Translations under genes and position numbers: made by a program
In this document: positions 57,985 through 64,000 of the stretch, piece by piece
How the letters are laid out: every line of letters starts with the position of its first letter
Numbering within the stretch: the stretch's first letter is position 1
Notes under the pieces: model-generated
Told to the model about the DNA's origin: nothing
The model's database searches: none
The model's input: the letters and a program-made list of their open reading frames with translations, nothing else
NCBI RefSeq assembly: GCF_018143015.1
Contig: NC_054746.1
Coordinates: forward strand, 27,242,629-27,306,628
Length of the DNA stretch: 64,000 nucleotides
From: Lytechinus variegatus
Lineage: Eukaryota; Echinodermata; Echinoidea; Temnopleuroida; Toxopneustidae
Direction: 5' to 3'

Positions 57985-59481
57985 CAGTGGCGTAACTACG
58001 AGGGGGCATGGGGGGCACGTGCCCCCCCAATCGGCTGCCAAAAAAAAAAAAAAAAAAAAAAAACGGGGAAAGGGAGAAAAAGAGGGAAAAGGGAGGAGAA
58101 ACGTAGTGGGGAAAGAAGAGATTATTGTTCATTATAATGTTATATTATATTATGTTGTATGTTATATTACATAAGAAGCATTTTTTCATTACTTTATGAA
58201 ACATTATTTGTTTCATTGTTCCTGGTGCTCGCATAGACTGTTTTACGAGATATATAATCCTGTTGTACTAAAACCTCCCGTTTTCAAATCAATATACACA
58301 AATATATTTCCTCGCAATTCGAGTTATTATTGCTTTATGTAGTGACATATTCTTATTTTTCATGACTACTTAAAGTGATTGCCCTATTTTAAGGTCTTAA
58401 TATAGAACATTTCCTGTCCGTGCTAACGTTCGCATTAGTGAATTGGTGAGATTTCTGCTCTTCATGAACTCCTTAAATCAGTCCTTAAAATGTCAATTTT
58501 CCTGATCTGAATATCAAAATTTTCAGCTCGCGTTTCGCGGTCGCATCATTCGGCTAGTGAAATACGTAGGGTCTTAGTGAATTTTTACAAACAAGCCTTA
58601 AAATGCCCCTCTTCAGGTCGGAATATCCTAAATTTTCAGCTCGCGCTCCGCACTCGCAGTATTTGATTAGTGAGATGCGTATGATACTCATGATTACAAT
58701 GATGACTTCAAAAACTACTTCATGTGTTTAGATGTAATTGTAACAAAATCGGCAAGCGCTTGGCACTGGCAATAGATGACTATGGTGAGATAGGTATACT
58801 CTTAATGGATTCACAAAAAGCATAGTCCTTAAAATATCCATGTTTGGGGTCAATAAATAAAAAAATTCAGCTCGCGCTTCGCGCTCGCATCATTTGGTTA
58901 GTGAAATACATTCGGTCTTAGGGAATACATACAAACAAGCCTTAGAATGCCCCTCTTCAGGTCTAAGTTTTCATCCCGCGCTTCGCGCTTGCAGTATTTG
59001 ATTAGTTAAATGCGTATGATAATCATGATTACAGTGACTACAAAAGGTGTTTCATGACTGTGTTTAGATGTAATTCTAACAAAATCAGCAAAGGATGGCA
59101 CTAGCATTAGATGACTGTGGTGAGATATTTATACTCTTAATGGATTTTGAAATAGTCCTAAAAATTTCTCTAATTAGGTTCAATATATAAAAAAAATTAG
59201 CTCGCGCTTCGCGCTCGCATTGTTTGTTTAGCGACACAGTTACATATCATGATTACAAAAAATTGCTTATAATGTCCCTTTTTAGCTCTGAATATCAAAA
59301 ATTTTCAGCTCGCGCTTCGCGCTCGCATTATTTAATCAGTGAGATACATATCCTGCATGTCCTTAAAATATCTCTGTTAGGTCAGAATACCTGACAACTG
59401 AGCGCGCTTCGCGCGCTCCCTAAGTGACTCGAAATTTTTGCTGGTGCCCCCCCCAATGCTGTGACCCACGGTACGCCACTG
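57985..59481. mobile_element. Non-autonomous hAT element, 8-bp target duplication
   Basis: The ends are CAGTGGCGTA and, inverted at the right, TACGCCACTG. GTAACGTT lies immediately outside both ends (57977-57984 and 59482-59489). A perfect 8-bp duplication with CAGTGGCG ends is diagnostic of the hAT superfamily. The 1.5-kb interior has a near-terminal G-run/C-run pair (ggggggcacgtgccccccca at about 58009), a poly(A) run at 58039-58064 and a higher-order tandem array. No transposase or BED finger was seen, so it depends on another copy. The intact duplication suggests a fairly young insertion. Confidence 0.9.
58525..59418. repeat. Higher-order tandem array inside the hAT element
   Basis: The G+C-rich motif CAGCTCGCGCTTCGCGCTCG recurs, with variants, at about 58525, 58637, 58868, 58971, 59198, 59306 and 59400. 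Spacing alternates near 105-110 and 225-230 bases, which gives a composite unit of about 335 bases present nearly three times. Each motif holds short self-complementary words, and the last (GAGCGCGC TTC GCGCGCTC) is a perfect 8-bp stem with a 3-base loop. Confidence 0.85.
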
Positions 59482-59494
59482 GTAACGTTAATTC

Positions 59495-61995
59495 ATATGA
59501 AGGCTTTTTCGGATTAAACAATATATATTTTGAAAACCCTATCCTTCAACTACTTTACTTACTGTATCTCATTTACGGTGGCAAAATATGTAAGTGGCAG
59601 ACGATCAATATTAATTAGGAATGGTCCCTTCATAAAGGTGTGCAGTAATAACATAATTCATTTTATTGATTGTGTTAACAGATTTGATGTATTTCTATAG
59701 GCCTCTCTTAAATGCTTCGATTAGTATTTCGTATGATCCCTATGCACATAATAGATTACCATTGGTAAATCATCATTTGATAATCTATGCTATGAGTCAT
59801 TCTCCAGGCATTTTCCTCTTTGTTGAAAAATATCTTTGTTTTGCTTTCCTAAAAGATTTTGAATATACTCCGAACGATGCTGATGAGTTATCTTTCCCCG
59901 ACCATCATCATGATAATGAAACTCATCGATGATCATCTTTTTTTTCTGCGTTCTCCTGCGAGGACACCGTACAACCCCACCCTCTCTCGCACAAATCTTC
60001 GCACACACCTTGCCTCTCATTCATCTTTCCTGTTGCTGTCAATCCCTGCTCCTGTAGATTACTCGTTAAGCCCAGAACGCCTCTTGTAGTGCTTTACCAA
60101 AAAACACCCGGGAGGCAAATCCATTCCTTTATTCCTTCGTTCATGTTATATTTCACCAACTCCTCTTTGAAGTGTTGAAAAATGTCCATAATGGCTGCCA
60201 TTTTCAAAATTGCTTTGATATTCATACCATGACGAAAAACTACAATTCGTTTTTTTTAAATCAAATTTAGAAAAAAATAATTTTAAAAAATGTGATATTT
60301 AAAGGATTTACAAGATTTCATATCATCATTAAGCATTGTTCCTTCAATAAACTTTCTTTAGATAGACGAGACGATTATGCATGATTCATTATGTTACAAT
60401 AATTCTGTGGTCAGGCGGTGTTGGCGTCGTTTTCCAGTAAGTAGGTACCTACATCATATTAGGGTAGCATGCCCGTGTAATTTTCGATAACATTTACATG
60501 GGGAGTTTTTTTAATGCCTGATCCATTTTTAATGAGATAGAACGTATGTATGATTAAACGTTAGAAAACCTGTGAAAGTCAACTTCAATTTTTAAGTTGT
60601 TTTATTTCTAGGAAAAGATGGTAATCTGAATGGACTGAATTAGGACAAGACGTGAAATTGTGACCTAAATCTGTTAACACACCCGACCTATTCTCCCGTC
60701 AGGAATAGCTCTAAACCGACGGATCGAGTTTCCTATTTTCCAAATTTGAAGTCGTGGTCAAGTTTAACGACGTCCTAAAAGACTTCAACTCGTTTCTTGG
60801 ACAACCCCAATAACTGTCATTCATCACTAAACAGTTATCGGGCCATATGTTGGTGGTTTTAAAACCTTCTAGGGGGTACATCGCATAACCTACAGAGCAA
60901 CCCTGAAAAGAAAAGGAGACACTGTCAAATAAAACACAGAATAAAAACTTCTTGTTTACTTTTGTACATTTTTGGATATGTCAACGTTCTTTTGTCGTAA
61001 ATCCCACATCGACAGGAAGGAATGATTTATGGTTAGCTTTGATTTCCCTTTTTAAAAAAATGCAATAAGGCATAGGGTGAAAAAGTATTCGCGAAAATCT
61101 GACTGTGGAATTTTGTTTCATTAGATTAGTATCCCAACAGACTATCCATATTTCATAGACCTCATGAACAGTCAGCGAATTTCAATCATATTTGTTGTTA
61201 TTGTCAATTAACTAAAGGTTAAAGGTCATCTTGGGTTGCAAAACCTTGTCCTCATCAGGTCATGTTCATTGGTGACCACTGATTAAAGCAACGAAACAAA
61301 CATGACATGACATACTGCGTCATTTTATCCACATTTAATTTCGTATTGGCAATTGAAGATATCACAGAGAATATATACAATTTTTTATGTAAAATAAAAA
61401 TAGAAATGCGCACACTAAAAAGCATAAGAAAGGTGTATAAGTGATAAGAGACAAGAGTAGAGAAGATATATTATATTATGATATAATGATTATCATGATT
61501 ATAATCATTATTACCTCCGTGATGTGGTTGTTGAATGATTAGTTATCTATAGTTCATTTCTATTGTTCTCTATAGTAATTCGTATGTTTTATTGACAGTG
61601 TCGATCTGATCGTGCATTCAGACATGGTTGATGTTATCCTCAATAACCGTATCGACCTCTTTGCCGTCATCCATCACCTCAGTTCATTCCTGGCAAACCA
61701 GTATTCGAATCTTTTCGGCAGCGTTGTTTTTTAGTCGAAAAGAAAAAGGGGGTCATTCTAAAGCCTAGATATTGGAGCTCTGATGTGAAATAGAAGAACA
61801 TATACCTCTCCTGCTGAGGAGATCGTGGGAATGTAACTATTCGCGTGTTTATTCTGTAATATATTTTTTTTACAATCAAATCCGCAAAAATAGATGTGCC
61901 GAGGTCAGAAATTACCGAACCCATTGCCTGCCTGTTCGCCAATGTCTGCAAGTACTTCATCAACTTCTAGAGTGACCAATATAAGATTATTCTGG
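59495..61995. other. AT-rich spacer with minor islands
   Basis: Mostly unique AT-rich DNA. 59935-60065 (gcgttctcctgcgaggacac) and 60600-60900 (ctcccgtcaggaatagctct; gacggatcgagtttcc) are richer. The 94-codon minus frame at 61679-61963 is protein-like at its start (TLANRQAMGSVISDLGTSIF) but has no supported splice structure. Confidence 0.3.
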
Positions 61996-61999
61996 TGTA

Positions 62000-62392
62000 G
62001 ATATCTCGAGTGCTTTGAATTACATATGTCATGACATTGTAGATAGACAGCTGCCTCGGCGATGCAGTACCGACTCAACAGTTGCTACATGATGCATTTT
62101 GAGTGCTACTGCTTTCGAGTAGTCAGACTCGAGCTAGCCTTTGCTGGAAGATACACGTAAATCGTTTGACGATAAGTATGTTCGTACATTGTTCAAGATT
62201 ATGTTTATCATTTGTCGTAATAAGAAAGTTTGTTGCATTCTGCGAACATCCAGTGACGATGCAGTCGGAGAATCATCGTGAGTAAAGGTAAATAAAAGAC
62301 ACGGTGGAGTGGTACGTACGCTATGTCGTCACATCCTGATGATGCGACAGTGAAACTCTCGACCTCGATCTTGTGACTGAGGTCGTATAATC
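62000..62392 (+). promoter_or_regulatory. Candidate promoter and 5' UTR
   Basis: A G+C-richer block precedes the possible first coding exon at 62393. An AAATAAAAG word at about 62292-62300 could serve as a TATA-like element for a start near 62325. A GTGAGTAAAG donor lies at 62279. It would end a frame whose first ATG reads MFVHCSRLCLSFVVIRKF, an alternative first exon. Confidence 0.25.
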
Positions 62393-62438
62393 ATGGTTCA
62401 TGGCATAATCAAACTCCTGGTGATCGCATACGTGCATG
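62393..62438 (+). CDS. Possible signal-peptide first exon, unknown secreted or membrane protein
   Basis: ATG at 62393 opens MVHGIIKLLVIAYVH and then reaches a good donor, G/GTAAGC, at 62439 (phase 1). A short n-region followed by a hydrophobic run (IIKLLVIAYV) and a phase-1 intron just after it is a common design for the first exon of secreted proteins in animals. No downstream plus-strand exon with a matching phase was found before the window ends, so the call rests on this exon alone. The embedded Lys in the hydrophobic run is a weak point. Confidence 0.25.
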
Positions 62439-62444
62439 GTAAGC

Positions 62445-63032
62445 ATAGTACTTACTTTACATGAACAACCCGTCTCTACACAGTTATGACAATTTTAGAT
62501 TGATATTATAACTAAAAAATAATAAAGTTAGAATTGTATTAACCTTTCATTTTTAAATATTTCTCCCTTGGTTTATATACTATTATAGGTCCATTATTTA
62601 TTGATATCAATAAATATTTTCATATTAGAAAAACTGTTTCTATTTTATCTAATGTAATTTTGATTGCGATTATTATTCATTTATTATATCGATGCATACG
62701 ATATTTACACGCATTTCCAGCGACGATTTATTTGGAAAATTAGGTTGATAACTATGTAGGCCCTACCATTTTGTACCATTAAGATGATTGGAGCTGCAGG
62801 TTGAAATATATATATTTATACTGTCAACAAAATGCAAATGGCATGTTCAATCTGGATCATTTGGCAATATATTAAATAAGCCTGAATGAATCCAAATGAT
62901 ATAATTGTCAGTAATATTAGATTTTATTTCTGAAAATATTTTACGATGTAGAATAGGGGACTCAAAATCAATCATATCTAAATACTTCTAGATATAACGT
63001 TATTCATGAATGGAATGGAAGTTGGCCCATTT
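62445..63032. other. AT-rich spacer, no gene seen
   Basis: Unique AT-rich DNA, as expected for an intron or the flank of the exon on the other strand. Confidence 0.4.
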
Positions 63033-63038
63033 TTTATT
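63033..63038 (-). terminator. AATAAA polyadenylation signal, minus strand
   Basis: AATAAA occurs 18 bases beyond the stop codon of the exon-like frame at 63057-63333. Such words are common by chance in AT-rich DNA; its position is the only support. Confidence 0.25.
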
Positions 63039-63056
63039 CCCTCAAAATTGGAAGCG

Positions 63057-63333
63057 TTATTTGATCGATGCTAAGGTGTTGAGGATATTGGTATACATAT
63101 AGAGAATTATTGACGGGCTGAGTGGTAGAAGTTGATCGTTTTTACACACTCTACAAACAAACGTTGTAGCAGGGCGCTGACAAACATTGCACTCCTCTGA
63201 CCAAAGAGACATCGGGGACAGCAATCGCTCAGACGGTGCCTGTGTGTGACTCCTCGGCAAGTACTGGCAGTCTGTGTTGAGCCGATCGCGATTATAAAAG
63301 AACTCATTTATGTAGCGAAACCTTCTTTTCATG
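63057..63333 (-). CDS. Possible terminal exon with Cx2C-x8-Cx2C motif
   Basis: On the minus strand a long pyrimidine tract (tttctttcttttttttgctc) leads to a strong acceptor, CCTGTAG, at 63334. The following frame is open for 92 codons to a TAA at 63057. Codon third positions in the middle are clearly richer in G/C than the local DNA. From the in-frame ATG at 63332 the protein starts MKRRFRYINEFFYNRDRLNT, and residues 47-63 read ECNVCQRPATTFVCRVC. This Cx2C-x8-Cx2C pattern with PAT and FVC resembles the first half of a B-box or another small zinc-binding fold; the later ligands are absent. The last 25 residues look like read-through. The same DNA is open for 38 codons on the plus strand. Family uncertain. 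Confidence 0.3.
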
Positions 63334-63339
63334 CTACAG

Positions 63340-64000
63340 GATGAGCAAAAAAAAGAAAGAAAAAATAAGTTATCAGTACTTAATATAAATAAGTATATAA
63401 ATCGTGCTTCAATATTGTTAGGAGGTTTTATTATCATATTCCCACCGACGTAGTGTACAAAAGCGTGATGTCGTAAATGCCTGTAACGATGTGCATGATA
63501 ACTATACAGGATCAAATACGATATGAAATTAATTTGTATTTCATCACTCACCCATGATAAGTTAAAGTATGGATATTATGTTATTCAATAGGGATGCAAG
63601 TATCTTAATTCATCAAACTATTACAAAGCCATGCAACAGAGCTTCATGCGTATGTTCCTCGATTTATTCAGTTAATTGTTTATGTTGATCAATCTACATT
63701 TATCATATCCGGGCTTAGAAATGCTAACCGTTTTTAGGAAATAAAACAATCGTTGAATAAAAGCTTCTACCTCCTCGATTTAATTCTACATTACGAATTT
63801 AATGACGCCATAACGCACAATGACAGTTAACTTTATTTAAGTATATCCTTTAGAAAGGTTTATATACCTATTTAGCTCCATGAACAGAGCGAACCGGTCT
63901 CGACTGATCATCCTTCGCGTCTGTTCCGCCAAGGAAAGCGGTCGCCGTGATGAGTAAAAATCTCGCTAAAAACCAAACCCCCGCTTGGCATATTCCAGAT
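63340..64000. other. Right-edge spacer
   Basis: AT-rich unique DNA; the last 130 bases (from about 63880: gagcgaaccggtctcgactg) become G+C-richer and may be the start of another island or exon cut by the window edge. Confidence 0.3.

Noticed and set aside
57808-58137. 109-codon plus-strand frame ending in poly-lysine
   Set aside because: Straddles the left end of the hAT element and its poly(A) run; not a gene.
58525-59418. Regularly spaced repeats reminiscent of a CRISPR array
   Set aside because: Repeats are imperfect, spacing alternates 105 and 228 bases, they lie inside a hAT element, and the DNA is animal.
1-64000. Endogenous virus or LTR-type element
   Set aside because: No paired long direct terminal repeats, primer-binding-site context, reverse transcriptase, integrase or capsid-like frames were seen on either strand.

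Overview
The window looks like AT-rich (by eye 35-38% G+C), non-protein-rich DNA from an animal genome, most likely an echinoderm and probably a sea urchin. The evidence is the recurrent 'ataggcct(a/g)' words, abundant short inverted-repeat transposons with TA, TTAA or 8-bp target duplications, LINE 3' tails ending in GAATTGAA-type repeats, and several interspersed repeats that I recall from sea urchin sequence (recall, not a search). There are no operons, rRNA or tRNA genes, CRISPR arrays or long open reading frames. The window reads as intergenic or intronic space between developmental-type genes.

Layout. 1-22.9 kb is mostly unique AT-rich spacer with a few G+C-richer islands (1.2-1.8, 8.4-8.7, 13.8-14.0, 14.9-15.8, 16.0-16.3 and 20.2-20.5 kb). 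It also holds two CACTGT-ended small transposons (8877-9120 and 21098-21382) and LINE tails near 11.9, 17.2 and 18.9 kb. 22,876-30,374 is one large DNA-transposon-like element of 7.5 kb, bounded by roughly 190-230-bp composite inverted repeats and an ATC/ATC flank. It carries nested repeats, a 32-bp perfect palindrome, two cassettes bounded by a G-run on one side and a C-run on the other, a 24.3-24.8 kb simple-repeat block, three copies of a 240-270-bp unit in inverted/direct array, and two or three exon-like segments on the minus strand that I do not recognise.

30.4-57.9 kb is unique sequence with a clear alternation of AT-rich spacer and short G+C-richer islands (31.4-31.9, 33.7-34.9, 36.9-37.2, 38.6-39.2, 39.8-40.3, 43.0-43.3, 44.7-44.9, 45.5-45.6, 46.2-47.5, 48.4-48.6, 53.1-53.5 and 55.9-57.6 kb). 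These islands hold recognisable transcription-factor words and are the best candidates for enhancers or untranslated first exons. Three more small transposons interrupt this stretch (35623-36424, 49882-50144, 55116-55323).

57,985-59,481 is a non-autonomous hAT element with a perfect 8-bp target duplication and an internal higher-order tandem array. 62.0-63.4 kb, at the right edge, has the strongest gene-like signals: a possible signal-peptide first exon on the plus strand (62393-62438) and a possible terminal exon with a Cx2C-x8-Cx2C motif on the minus strand (63057-63333).

No gene could be named with confidence. Coding calls are low-confidence and rest on splice sites, codon composition and open frames seen by eye.
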